Source of the DNA: Psychrobacter jeotgali | GTDB taxonomy: Bacteria > Pseudomonadota > Gammaproteobacteria > Pseudomonadales > Moraxellaceae | DNA length: 64,000 nt | Direction of reading: 5' to 3' | NCBI RefSeq assembly: GCF_904846315.1 | Contig: NZ_CAJHAF010000001.1 | Span: forward strand, 248,001 to 312,000 | Shown here: one piece after another, positions 36,463 through 44,696 of the stretch | Layout: each line of letters begins with the position of its first letter | Numbering within the stretch: the first letter of the stretch is position 1 | The notes under the pieces: model-generated | Databases searched by the model: none | What the model saw: the letters and a program-made list of their open reading frames with translations, nothing else | Told to the model about the DNA's origin: nothing | Position numbers and translations under genes: made by a program

Positions 36463-37593
36463 TTAATCATTAAGCTTCCTAAAATCAAGTGTTCTCTCTC
36501 TACGATTACCTATTATAATCCCACCTTTATTATCAACAACTTGATTAAATACTTTATATCCTTGGATAATAGCTTTTACCCATAACTGTAATGGACAGCT
36601 TTCAACCTCATACCCTCTGACAAAAATCTGAATAGTCTTTAATAAATCATATGAAATACTGCTCTCTTTAGTAAAATCAATATCCCTTTGCTTTGATATG
36701 GAAAATAACCAAGCACTCAAACCCTCTTCAATCACGATTGGTCTACCACTATCTTGTGTTTCATCAATAGAAGGGTCACTTTTCCTCTTATGTTTAATCA
36801 AGGCTCTAAATGTAGGTGACCAGTGTAGTATGGCAGCAAATGCCAGATGAAATACATCATGGTATTTGTAATTATCATCCTCTTGATGGTTATCATTTAA
36901 AGCACTTCCGATAAATACATCATTCCATTTGAGGTAAGCCTTACCATTCGGTTTTTCAATAATATAGACCTCGAACTCTACTGGTAACTGCTCGTCTTTA
37001 CTGAAATTACTGTCAAACGATAGCAAAGGTAAATTAAGTTCGTCAATTGGTACAAATCTATTCCTAATTTTAAAAGTATTGTGTTCAACAATATTTAACA
37101 AATCAAGATTTAAAAAACTCATTACTTTTGAGTATATATTTAAAAAGTCTTTAGCTTTTTCTACAGTGGCCTTTTTGCTAAGAGATGTTGTATGGCTTAT
37201 TAATTCACTAAATAACGACTCAGTATCTTTACTGTTTGTATTAGATTTAACTTTTACAAACGGTTGGTTCCTTATCCCTGATATAACGATTGTACTTCCA
37301 TCTCGATCATATGGATCAGTATCGTTTGTTAACTCATAGAGATCAATATTTTTTACAATAGTTATGAGTGTGAAATACCAAAAAATATCTCCCATCTCTT
37401 CGACGACTAATTCGTTCGAATGATCATTTGAGTCATTGTTAAGCAACTTCTTTTTTAGTAAGGATACTAAACTACCTACTTCACTGAATAAACCCATCTG
37501 TGCACCGAAAAGAGCTTTATCAGAAGTGAATTTATTAGTTTCTTTAACAAGCTCAATATAGTTACTTAGAGAAATGCTGTTAACTCTAGTCAT
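36463..37593 (-). CDS. MazG-like pyrophosphohydrolase with extra C-terminal domain
   Basis: 376 residues. The N-terminal domain (about 10-85) has MazG-type metal ligands: Glu38 in SEVGSL and the VVEEMGDIFWYF helix with Glu66 and Asp69. The C-terminal domain (about 235-376) starts YKYHDVFHLAFAAILHW and holds RPIVIEEGLSAWLF. This matches what I recall as the MazG C-terminal domain described together with DNA-modification families. MazG enzymes hydrolyse NTPs or dNTPs to monophosphates; the extra domain may select a modified nucleotide. It heads a two-gene operon with the hypermodification-family gene and is divergent from the TIR-SLOG pair. Confidence 0.75.
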   Translation of the reverse strand: MTRVNSISLSNYIELVKETNKFTSDKALFGAQMGLFSEVGSLVSLLKKKLLNNDSNDHSNELVVEEMGDIFWYFTLITIVKNIDLYELTNDTDPYDRDGSTIVISGIRNQPFVKVKSNTNSKDTESLFSELISHTTSLSKKATVEKAKDFLNIYSKVMSFLNLDLLNIVEHNTFKIRNRFVPIDELNLPLLSFDSNFSKDEQLPVEFEVYIIEKPNGKAYLKWNDVFIGSALNDNHQEDDNYKYHDVFHLAFAAILHWSPTFRALIKHKRKSDPSIDETQDSGRPIVIEEGLSAWLFSISKQRDIDFTKESSISYDLLKTIQIFVRGYEVESCPLQLWVKAIIQGYKVFNQVVDNKGGIIIGNRRERTLDFRKLND

Positions 37594-37668
37594 GTCAGCC
37601 TCACCTTTTTCAGAAAGTAGATAATCGTCTAGTTATTGATAAATTCATGCTATCCTAATGAACGAATT

Positions 37669-37684
37669 CGTACCCGTAGGTACG
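37669..37684. promoter_or_regulatory. perfect 16-bp palindrome between divergent defence operons
   Basis: CGTACCCGTAGGTACG is an inverted repeat (CGTACC, 4-nt centre, GGTACG). It sits 76 bp before the MazG start on one side and 54 bp before the TIR start on the other. It could be an operator co-regulating both operons; no dedicated regulator gene is visible here. Confidence 0.5.
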
Positions 37685-37737
37685 TTTTATATGACAGTAC
37701 ATAGAGTAATCATATCAAGAAGGAGATTAATAACCAT

Positions 37738-38334
37738 ATGTTACGTAATATACCAAAGCACAAAGTATTCGTCAGCTTCCATCACGCTGATGGTGATTAT
37801 CGAGAAGAGTTTGAAAATGCCTTCTCGGATGATGTTAAAACCTTTGTTTCTCGCTCAGTTCAAGATGGAGATATTGATCCTAATAATAAAACTGAAACCA
37901 CTCGTCAGGCGATTAGAGATAGGTTCATATCTCAAAGCTCAGTTACCGTTGTATTGATTGGTCAAGATACGTGGAAAAGAAAGCATGTTGATTGGGAGAT
38001 AGGCTACAGCATTAAGAAGACGAGTCAGAATACACGTTCAGGACTTATCGGTATACTATTGCCTAGCTATGATAAATGCAATAGCTATGGATGTTCTACT
38101 GAAATTACAGATGATGGTGTAGAGTACACCCCTTGCAATATTCCACCAAGACTTTACGATAATATACAGGCTGGTTATTCAAAATTATACTCATGTCCTA
38201 TAAATCATCAAGAATTGATGGCTTGGATTCATGAAGCTTTCCAGAAGAGAGATAGCACACTCTATTTGCCAAACAATTCTCGTCCTTATTTCAGAGAAAA
38301 TCGTAGAGAGTATCAAAATTACTGGCAAGCTTAA
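37738..38334 (+). CDS. ThsB-like TIR protein
   Basis: 198 residues. HKVFVSFHHADGDYREEFE at the N-terminus and VTVVLIGQDTWKRKHVDWEI mark the MTH538/DUF1863 TIR branch; Glu87 in VDWEIG is the likely catalytic residue. The C-terminal third ends in a basic tail rich in Asn, Arg and Tyr. An AAGGAG box precedes the ATG at slightly long spacing. It lies 33 bp before the TIR-SLOG gene and should be co-transcribed. By Thoeris logic it would make an ADP-ribose-type signal recognised by the SLOG part of its neighbour. Confidence 0.82.
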   Translation: MLRNIPKHKVFVSFHHADGDYREEFENAFSDDVKTFVSRSVQDGDIDPNNKTETTRQAIRDRFISQSSVTVVLIGQDTWKRKHVDWEIGYSIKKTSQNTRSGLIGILLPSYDKCNSYGCSTEITDDGVEYTPCNIPPRLYDNIQAGYSKLYSCPINHQELMAWIHEAFQKRDSTLYLPNNSRPYFRENRREYQNYWQA

Positions 38335-38367
38335 AATTTAATCAAAGCTATCTTGGAGCTTTATACA

Positions 38368-40419
38368 ATGACTACTACTCAGAACTTACCACCTCTTGCC
38401 GTTCACTTTATTTGGCATCCGTCCGACAATAAGGTCATTTTAAGCGTTATTAGTGAGTTCCGTAGGTATATTACTCGCGATACAGATAGACCATTTTCAC
38501 GGGAAATCAATATACCTACCTTTCTCTATAGCTCTAGGAGTCCAAGTGACCCACCGAAAAACACTCCGCCTAAGCTTGGTAATAAAAATGTTATCTTCGT
38601 ATTCACTAGTGGGCAAACTTTAACCGAACCATTATGGGTAGACTATTTTAACAGACTAAACGGTAGCACTAACTATTTTATTGTACCAGTTGCTATTGAC
38701 GAAGCTGGCATGAAGCATAGTTACTCTGGTGCTCTTAAAAATTATAACTTCATTAGAGCGCATAATTGGCCTCATGATTACCGTATAGAAAGTGGTATTT
38801 TAGAGCTTTCACATGAGCTGTATCGTTATGGTCTGAATGATATTGATTCTGATGAGGTTGGAAAAGAGACATCAATAAAGTTATTCCTAAGCCATGCAAA
38901 AAAAGGCGATACAGGATTGAATCACGCTCAAGAAATTAAGAGTTTTATTGATAATAGTAATATGAATAGGTTTTTCGATGCCAATGAAATATCGCCAGGT
39001 TTTAAATTCGATGAGGAGATAGAAAGTCATCTTAAAAATTCTACAATGATAGCTATTGTGAGTGATGCCTATTCTTCTAGATATTGGTGTCAGCGCGAGG
39101 TTTTGACTGCTAAATCAGAGTATAGACCTATAGTAGTGGTTAATAGTCTTGAGGATTACGAAGATAGAATTTTCCCTTCTATCGGTAATGTACCCTGTGT
39201 ACACGTTACCGCTGAACCTTTAACGCACAAAGATATATTACGCATTCTAATTGCATCCTTATTAGAAACTGTCCGTTTCAAATATGCTGAAGCGTCATTG
39301 AAATTTTATCAATCTCAGGGATGGATCGACTCAAAAGCTTTTATTCTTTGTCGTCCTCCTGAAGTACAACAAGTAGTAGAGATTCTGTCTAAGAATGAAA
39401 GTTCCTCAATAGACTCCAGTAGATTGCATCTTTGTTATCCTGAACCACCTCTATATGAAGAAGAAACTATATGGACAGACTATCTTAATATAACAGTGTC
39501 TACTCCTTTGTGGTCAAGTGACGAAGTGCAAACCGATAAATATAATGTTGGAATCTCTATTTCAGATTATCTTGAAGATGGTTATGAGGAACATCATCAG
39601 CACACAGATGAGTTACAAAGACTCTCTCAAGATTTGGCGAGACACATTTTATCTCGCAATCATACTCTAATCTATGGGGGAGACTTGAGAGAAAATGGTT
39701 TTACAGAGTTTGTTCTTGAAGAAGCATCAGTATTAAAAGAGCGCTTAAAATCTGATCAATTTCACGTTGAAAATCACTTAGCGTGGCCTTTGTACTTAAC
39801 TCCAGCCAGTAAAGAATTTAGTATTAAGTATTATGGTTTATTAGATATTGTCAAACATGAAGTACCCGATGATATAGATTCTATATTAAAGAATAAAGAA
39901 ATTTTTCTTAAACCTGACTGTCCAGAAAACCAATATATATGGTCGCGTTGCTTAACGACTATGAGGAAAGAATCGATAGAGAGTTCAGATGTCAGAATTT
40001 TTGCAGGAGGTAAGTTAGGGGGATACTTAGGTAAGATGCCTGGAGTACTAGAAGAGTTTCTGATAGCTATCGACTTAAATAAACCGATATATTTGGCTGG
40101 AGGTCTGGGTGGACTTTGTCAAAAACTGTGTGACAGTATTCTAAATAATGAAATAAGCGAAGAATTTACTGAAGAGTGGCAGATAAGTCATAATGCGAGA
40201 TATATCGAACTTCAACAGATTGCAAAAAGTAATTCTTTTGAGGCTGATTACGAACAGGTAAAAACGTTAATTCTAGGTTTATCGGTTGAAAAATTGTCTT
40301 TAAGATCTGGTTTAAGTAAAGAAGACTACAATCGCTTGATGACGACGCCTTTTGTTGACGAAGTTGTTCATTTGATACTTAAAGGGTTAAACCAGTTAGA
40401 AGGCAAACCCCAATATTAA
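38368..40419 (+). CDS. TIR-TIR-SLOG protein, Thoeris-like effector
   Basis: 683 residues from the ATG with GGAG nine bases upstream; the frame opens 15 bases earlier at a TTG. Three parts are visible. First (about 8-145) is a divergent TIR-like domain (PPLAVHFIWHPSDNKV, VIFVFTSGQTL, EPLWVDYF). Second (about 168-300) is a canonical TIR: IKLFLSHAKKGD, FFDANEISPGFKF, SRYWCQREVL with Glu244. Third (about 393-580) is a SLOG-like Rossmann domain (NVGISISDYLEDGYEEHH, TLIYGGDLRENGFTEF, DVRIFAGGKLGGYLGKMPG). SLOG binds the signal in ThsA of Thoeris. Here it is fused to TIR rather than SIR2, so the protein is probably a signal-activated NADase. Soluble, no signal peptide. Confidence 0.8.
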   Translation: MTTTQNLPPLAVHFIWHPSDNKVILSVISEFRRYITRDTDRPFSREINIPTFLYSSRSPSDPPKNTPPKLGNKNVIFVFTSGQTLTEPLWVDYFNRLNGSTNYFIVPVAIDEAGMKHSYSGALKNYNFIRAHNWPHDYRIESGILELSHELYRYGLNDIDSDEVGKETSIKLFLSHAKKGDTGLNHAQEIKSFIDNSNMNRFFDANEISPGFKFDEEIESHLKNSTMIAIVSDAYSSRYWCQREVLTAKSEYRPIVVVNSLEDYEDRIFPSIGNVPCVHVTAEPLTHKDILRILIASLLETVRFKYAEASLKFYQSQGWIDSKAFILCRPPEVQQVVEILSKNESSSIDSSRLHLCYPEPPLYEEETIWTDYLNITVSTPLWSSDEVQTDKYNVGISISDYLEDGYEEHHQHTDELQRLSQDLARHILSRNHTLIYGGDLRENGFTEFVLEEASVLKERLKSDQFHVENHLAWPLYLTPASKEFSIKYYGLLDIVKHEVPDDIDSILKNKEIFLKPDCPENQYIWSRCLTTMRKESIESSDVRIFAGGKLGGYLGKMPGVLEEFLIAIDLNKPIYLAGGLGGLCQKLCDSILNNEISEEFTEEWQISHNARYIELQQIAKSNSFEADYEQVKTLILGLSVEKLSLRSGLSKEDYNRLMTTPFVDEVVHLILKGLNQLEGKPQY

Positions 40420-40497
40420 GCACACCACCTAAGTAAAATGATAAATACAAACCCCCATATCAACAACATCACCTAAGAAAATTAGACTTCACACTTT

Positions 40498-40539
40498 AGC
40501 CCTATACGCTATATAAGTAATAGCATATATGGCTTTTTT
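40498..40539. terminator. imperfect hairpin terminator at island border
   Basis: AGCC and CGCTAT (40498-40512) pair with ATAGC and GGCT (40520-40533), followed by seven T. It ends the TIR-SLOG transcript and may also serve cusS. The sequence before and in it resembles 61690-61785. Confidence 0.6.
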
Positions 40540-40617
40540 GACTTATCAAAATAGAATAGACCTATAGTAGGTCTATATATTATTAATATTTTGAACACTA
40601 GGATATTGAGGTGTATG

Positions 40618-42171
40618 CTACTTAGCAATCAATAATCCTACAGTAACTTCAAAACAATACTCATCTTTGATAGTGATATTGACCGTCCCTTTATGAGCAT
40701 TAGCAATAGCCTGAACGATAGATAAACCCAAACCTGAGCCTGAGTGGTGCTGGCTAGTTTTATCATGACGATAAAAGCGCTCAAACAATCGATCTGCTTC
40801 GCTTTGGTTTAACGGTTTTTCTAGAAGATTAGTAAAAGTTATCTCTAGCCAAGATTGCTTCGCGGTTTGAGTGTTACTTTGATCGTCTTCAAGCATCTTA
40901 TAAGTATTAACGGAAGTATTTGGAGTGTTGACAGTGGCTGATATTGTGACGACACTATTACTAGCGGCGTAGTAGATCGCGTTTGATAGCAGATTAGCAA
41001 ATAGCCTTTGCAATAAACCTTCATCGCCTAATACTGCCTTAAAATCTCCTAATTTTACAAAAGTTATTTTACGATCCTCGGCAATCATTTCAAAGTAATC
41101 TAACAGCTTATTGATTAGGACCTCAGTATCTACAGTAGTCACTTGCGAATCACTCAGTCCTTTTTGGGTTTTTGCTAGCAGTAGCATGTTGTTAATCATC
41201 GACGATAATTGCTCTAAGGTGTCATGTTGCTGATGTAATTGTTCGACATATTCCTCTTCCTCTCTAGGCTTATTTAACATGACTTGCGTTTGCGTAATCA
41301 GCGTCGCTATTGGCGTGCGTAGCTCATGCGCGATATTGTCTGAAAATCGCGACAACGACTCAAAATTGCTTTCAAGCTTAGCCATCATCGAGTTATAGGA
41401 TTCTGCTAAAGGTCTTAGCTCTAATGGCATATCACTAACTATTACTCTTTCGCTCAATCTTTCAGGATGAATACCTTTCATCCTTTGCACGATAGTGGAT
41501 AAAGGGGCAAAACCCCAATACACGCTTAAGGCTGCTATTGAAACCAACAGTAGTGTGATGGCAAATAGGATCAGACTAATTTGACGGTTAAACTGTAATA
41601 AATACTGATGATGCACGTCAATGGGTAAGGCGATAAGGGCAAGCATGTCATCGTCTCCAATAACCATAGCTCGATAACGTCTGTCTTTAATATTTATTAC
41701 AAACTGTCTGTCATCATGATTTTGCTGTAATGATAATAGGTTAAAGTCGGCACTTAATTCATTAGCAAAGTTTTTGGGAGTACTAGATAGCAATCGCCCC
41801 TCTTTATCAGCAATGATAGTTTTTAGATCGTAATCTAGCGCTGATGAATGCAGGTGATCATCATTTTCTGTGGCTATTGTAGGAAGTAGATTTGAAGAAG
41901 CTTTCGAGCTTAGCGGTTGTTGAGTGTTTGATGGACTTTGAGGCTTAGGTAGTGTCTGAGAGGCTATTTGGTTATCCGCCTCTGTTACGCGCTTACGTAG
42001 ATTAAAGGCTGCGTGGGTAATGATTTCAGCATCCATTTGCTCAAAATGGCCTTTAACAGAGTGCTGTACCCAGATATAGATTATCAACTGCGATAAAACG
42101 ACAAATATCGTCAATAAAAACACAGTTCGCCATAGTAAGGGTAAGCGTCGATTGTCCAATCTATTTATCAT
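40618..42171 (-). CDS. cusS: heavy-metal (copper) sensor histidine kinase
   Basis: 517 residues from the ATG at 42171 (MINRLDNRRLPLLWR), which overlaps the regulator gene by 11 bases; a longer frame to 42228 is less likely. Two membrane helices (about 16-36 and 195-215) flank a periplasmic sensor loop. A HAMP linker, the H-box SDNIAHELRTPIATL and the ATP-binding SGSGLGLSIVQAIANAHKG follow. This is the CusS/CopS layout that senses periplasmic Cu(I)/Ag(I) and phosphorylates its regulator. The periplasmic loop carries a Ser/Pro/Gln-rich insert. Confidence 0.88.
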   Translation of the reverse strand: MINRLDNRRLPLLWRTVFLLTIFVVLSQLIIYIWVQHSVKGHFEQMDAEIITHAAFNLRKRVTEADNQIASQTLPKPQSPSNTQQPLSSKASSNLLPTIATENDDHLHSSALDYDLKTIIADKEGRLLSSTPKNFANELSADFNLLSLQQNHDDRQFVINIKDRRYRAMVIGDDDMLALIALPIDVHHQYLLQFNRQISLILFAITLLLVSIAALSVYWGFAPLSTIVQRMKGIHPERLSERVIVSDMPLELRPLAESYNSMMAKLESNFESLSRFSDNIAHELRTPIATLITQTQVMLNKPREEEEYVEQLHQQHDTLEQLSSMINNMLLLAKTQKGLSDSQVTTVDTEVLINKLLDYFEMIAEDRKITFVKLGDFKAVLGDEGLLQRLFANLLSNAIYYAASNSVVTISATVNTPNTSVNTYKMLEDDQSNTQTAKQSWLEITFTNLLEKPLNQSEADRLFERFYRHDKTSQHHSGSGLGLSIVQAIANAHKGTVNITIKDEYCFEVTVGLLIAK

Positions 42172-42895
42172 ATTGGCTATCTTCCGTTTCGCTGGCAGCT
42201 TTATTACTAGCTGAAACGTCGACAGCATCTAATCGGTAGCCCATGCCACGCACAGTATGAATTAGCTTGGTATCAAACTCATCGTCTATTTTTATACGCA
42301 GACGTCTTATTGCCACATCAATCACATTAGTATCGTTATCAAAGTTCATATCCCATACTTGTGAAGCAATGATTGAGCGTGGTAATACTTCACCGCGGCG
42401 CTCTAATAGAAACTGTAATAGGGAGAACTCTTTTGCGGTTAGTTTAATGGGCGTGTCTCCTCTATGTACAGTGCGCTTAGCAATGTCCATTTTGAGATCC
42501 GCTATTTGCATGAGCGTACTTTTATAGTCGGCTTGATTGGCGCGTCGTAATAAGCTTTTTATCCTGACTATTAACTCTGCAAAGGCAAAAGGTTTGGTCA
42601 GATAATCATCACCGCCAATCTCAATCCCCTTGATTTTGTCATCTAAATCATCTTTTGCGGTTAGAAATAACACTGGCGTATGCTTGCCAGCCGCTCGGTA
42701 ATTACGTACTAGCTCAAAACCGCTAACATCAGGCAGCATAACATCCATGAGTATCACGCTAAACTCTTCAGTCATCATAGCATGGTAGCCATCTAAACCT
42801 GTCAGCTGATGATCAACAATGAAGCCTGCTTCACTTAAGCCTTTTTTTACATATTCGCCGAGTTTTAATTCATCTTCTACTAGTAGTACTTTCAT
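42161..42895 (-). CDS. cusR: heavy-metal response regulator, OmpR family
   Basis: 244 residues. Receiver domain: acidic pocket in LLVEDELKLGEYVKKGL and phospho-Asp51 in VILMDVMLPD, with Lys in YLTKPFAFAEL. Winged-helix DNA-binding domain: about 128-225, ending HTVRGMGYRL. The early KKGLSEAGFIVD and EIGGDDYLTKPFAFAELIVRIK segments are typical of the CusR/CopR heavy-metal branch. A Ser-rich 18-residue tail is extra. It overlaps the kinase gene and is divergent from the copper genes, which carry CusR-like boxes. Confidence 0.9.
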   Translation of the reverse strand: MKVLLVEDELKLGEYVKKGLSEAGFIVDHQLTGLDGYHAMMTEEFSVILMDVMLPDVSGFELVRNYRAAGKHTPVLFLTAKDDLDDKIKGIEIGGDDYLTKPFAFAELIVRIKSLLRRANQADYKSTLMQIADLKMDIAKRTVHRGDTPIKLTAKEFSLLQFLLERRGEVLPRSIIASQVWDMNFDNDTNVIDVAIRRLRIKIDDEFDTKLIHTVRGMGYRLDAVDVSASNKAASETEDSQYDK

Positions 42896-42965
42896 AGTAA
42901 TCCTTCAATATAATTATGATTTTATAATACCCAAATCAATATAAATGACAAAACGGACTGGTATC

Positions 42966-42979
42966 TGACAAAGATGTCA
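42966..42979. promoter_or_regulatory. CusR/CopR-like box 1
   Basis: TGACAAAGATGTCA matches the inner part of the E. coli CusR palindrome (TGACAA, two bases, TTGTCA) with one difference. It lies between the regulator gene and the first small periplasmic gene, able to control both directions. Confidence 0.6.
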
Positions 42980-43122
42980 TGCGCTCGTCATCAAATGGTC
43001 AGTCTTCGTTTGTTAATCTATACCTATAGTACATAGCGGCTCATTCTTGATACGAGTAGCTACTATGAATTATTACTACAGGTAATTAGTTTCAATATTT
43101 AATAATTTATTAAGGATGTTAT

Positions 43123-43449
43123 ATGAAAAGCTATCGTTCATTCAAAAAAGTGGTGCTGCTATCCGCTTCGATGCTTATCGGTATATCAGCAGCTAATGCG
43201 CATACTACCAATCTAAGCACTTCAATTATCGATAATTGCGATAACTTAACTACGTTTGCCAGAAATCTAGATCACAATAACGCGCAGATGTCTGATGCTC
43301 AAATGAAAAGCTATGTTGATGCACGAGTCGCTTGCCAAGTTCAGCATCAAGATCAACATCTGCAGTCTGAAAAGTATTTCATAAAAAAATATGGTAGCGA
43401 TCGTGATAGAAATGCTGATGCCATACTAAATGAATACGTGCAGCATTAA
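43123..43449 (+). CDS. small secreted protein, unknown, copper-island member
   Basis: 108 residues with a Sec signal peptide (MKSYRSFKKVVLLSASMLIG) cleaved near ANA-HTT. The mature part is about 82 residues, has two Cys (CDNL, CQVQ) and many His and Gln. It is predicted helical. AAGGATG precedes the ATG. I know no named family. The His content, the CusR-like box upstream and the position opposite the two-component genes suggest a periplasmic metal-binding or stress protein. Confidence 0.7.
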   Translation: MKSYRSFKKVVLLSASMLIGISAANAHTTNLSTSIIDNCDNLTTFARNLDHNNAQMSDAQMKSYVDARVACQVQHQDQHLQSEKYFIKKYGSDRDRNADAILNEYVQH

Positions 43450-43460
43450 AATATAAAAGT

Positions 43461-43488
43461 AGCAAGATGACAATATTGTCATCTTGCT
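43461..43488. promoter_or_regulatory. CusR/CopR box 2 (28-bp perfect palindrome)
   Basis: A perfect palindrome centred on TGACAATATTGTCA, the E. coli CusR consensus core. It lies 96 bp before the Met-rich gene at 43584 and after the preceding stop codon. It could also form a hairpin, but the lack of a clean T run and the match to the box favour an operator. Confidence 0.7.
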
Positions 43489-43583
43489 GTCATCTCTCTG
43501 TCAGAATCAATAAGTTATGCTTTAGACTGAATTAATATCCTAAAGCTTTATGTACCCTCAACTAAATCAATTAAGGATTAACC

Positions 43584-43862
43584 ATGTCACTCTTTAAATC
43601 AAAGTCTTTACCTAAAGCAATCGTAGCCACTGCCGTCGCTCTAGTCGTTTCAACCTCAGCTCTAGCACATGATCCTAAAATGCACGCTGAAAAAGATCAG
43701 ATGAACTGTGAAAAAATGGAAAAGCATATGCAAATGATGCAAAAAATGGATCATAGCAAAATGGATATGAACGATCCCGCTATGAAATCAATGATGGCTA
43801 ACATGGGTAAAATGAAACAAATGTATCAAAAGCACTGCGTAACAGATAAAAGTGACTCTTAA
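43584..43862 (+). CDS. small periplasmic Met/His-rich protein
   Basis: 92 residues with a Sec signal peptide cleaved near ALA-HDP. The mature part is dense in Met, Lys and His (for example KHMQMMQKMDHSKMDMND) with two Cys. Met-x-x-Met and Met-Asp-His patterns bind Cu(I) in CopA, CopB and PcoE. It is thus a likely periplasmic copper sponge, first gene after CusR box 2. It is similar in spirit to PcoE/SilE but not a clear homologue by eye. Confidence 0.72.
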   Translation: MSLFKSKSLPKAIVATAVALVVSTSALAHDPKMHAEKDQMNCEKMEKHMQMMQKMDHSKMDMNDPAMKSMMANMGKMKQMYQKHCVTDKSDS

Positions 43863-43879
43863 ACATTGATTTTATAAAT

Positions 43880-43925
43880 CCTTTATTACTGCTAGATAGT
43901 TTCATCAATCAGTAATAAGGGTTTG
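43880..43925 (+). terminator. weak hairpin after the Met-rich gene
   Basis: CCTTTATTACTG (43880-43891) pairs with CAGTAATAAGG (43910-43920), one bulged base, 18-nt loop, T-rich but not a pure T run. It may attenuate read-through into the cytochrome gene. Confidence 0.4.
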
Positions 43926-43987
43926 TAGGAAATATTTGTAGACGCTAAGAGTAGGGTATTAAAGAAAATAGATTTTAGGATAAACCC

Positions 43988-44557
43988 ATGAAGTTTTTAC
44001 TAGGAGTACTTTTCACTGTCGTGGTCGCTATTGTTGGTGTCTTTACTGTGGTTATGAGTGGTGTCATTAATATTGGCGCTGATCAAGGACATAGTCCATT
44101 GGTTTATAATTTCTTGGAGACGGCTCGCACCCGTTCAATAGCCTACGCTAGCAAGGACATTATTGTTCCAGATTTAGAAAAAGTAGAGATGATTAGCTCA
44201 GGCGGTGCCGATTACAAAGATATGTGCGCAGGCTGCCATTTGTCTCCTGGGGTAGAGAGCACTGATTTTAGTGAGAGCCTATACCCTAAGCCACCTAATT
44301 TCACTAATGCGCAAGTAGTTGATCGTTATAAAACGGATGCAGGAGCTCAGCAAAGTTTTTGGGCGATTAAGCACGGTATTATGGCATCAGGCATGCCAGC
44401 ATGGGGTGCTTCTCATGACGACGATAGAATGTGGGCAATGGTCGCTTTTATTAGATCACTACCTGAGTTAAATGAGAATCAGTATACCATGCTAACCACT
44501 AGACTGGATGATGACATGATGGATATGTCAGAAGGTGGAGCTGGAATGCAGCATTAA
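43988..44557 (+). CDS. membrane-anchored c-type cytochrome
   Basis: 189 residues. One N-terminal membrane helix (about 4-28) is uncleaved or a signal anchor. The haem motif MCAGCHLSPG lies near residue 77 and a distal Met ligand in KHGIMASGMPAWG near 135. It is a mono-haem class I cytochrome facing the periplasm. AGGA precedes the ATG. In copper islands of Acinetobacter-type bacteria similar cytochromes accompany CopA; it may accept electrons from Cu(I) oxidation. The His/Met-rich tail is unusual. Confidence 0.85.
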   Translation: MKFLLGVLFTVVVAIVGVFTVVMSGVINIGADQGHSPLVYNFLETARTRSIAYASKDIIVPDLEKVEMISSGGADYKDMCAGCHLSPGVESTDFSESLYPKPPNFTNAQVVDRYKTDAGAQQSFWAIKHGIMASGMPAWGASHDDDRMWAMVAFIRSLPELNENQYTMLTTRLDDDMMDMSEGGAGMQH

Positions 44558-44696
44558 TTCTTCCATATTCCTTTATAAAAGCGCAGTGCTAAATAGTGCT
44601 GCCTTTTGGGATTTAAACTTTGCCTATACTACACTTAGTTATAGGGTATAAATCTTTAGAAGGTTCAACAGATAAGCAGACGCTTAGGAGTAAGTT

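Noticed and set aside
37658..37957. 99-codon plus-strand ORF overlapping the TIR gene start
   Set aside because: Different frame from the TIR gene, which has clear TIR motifs; the short ORF has none.
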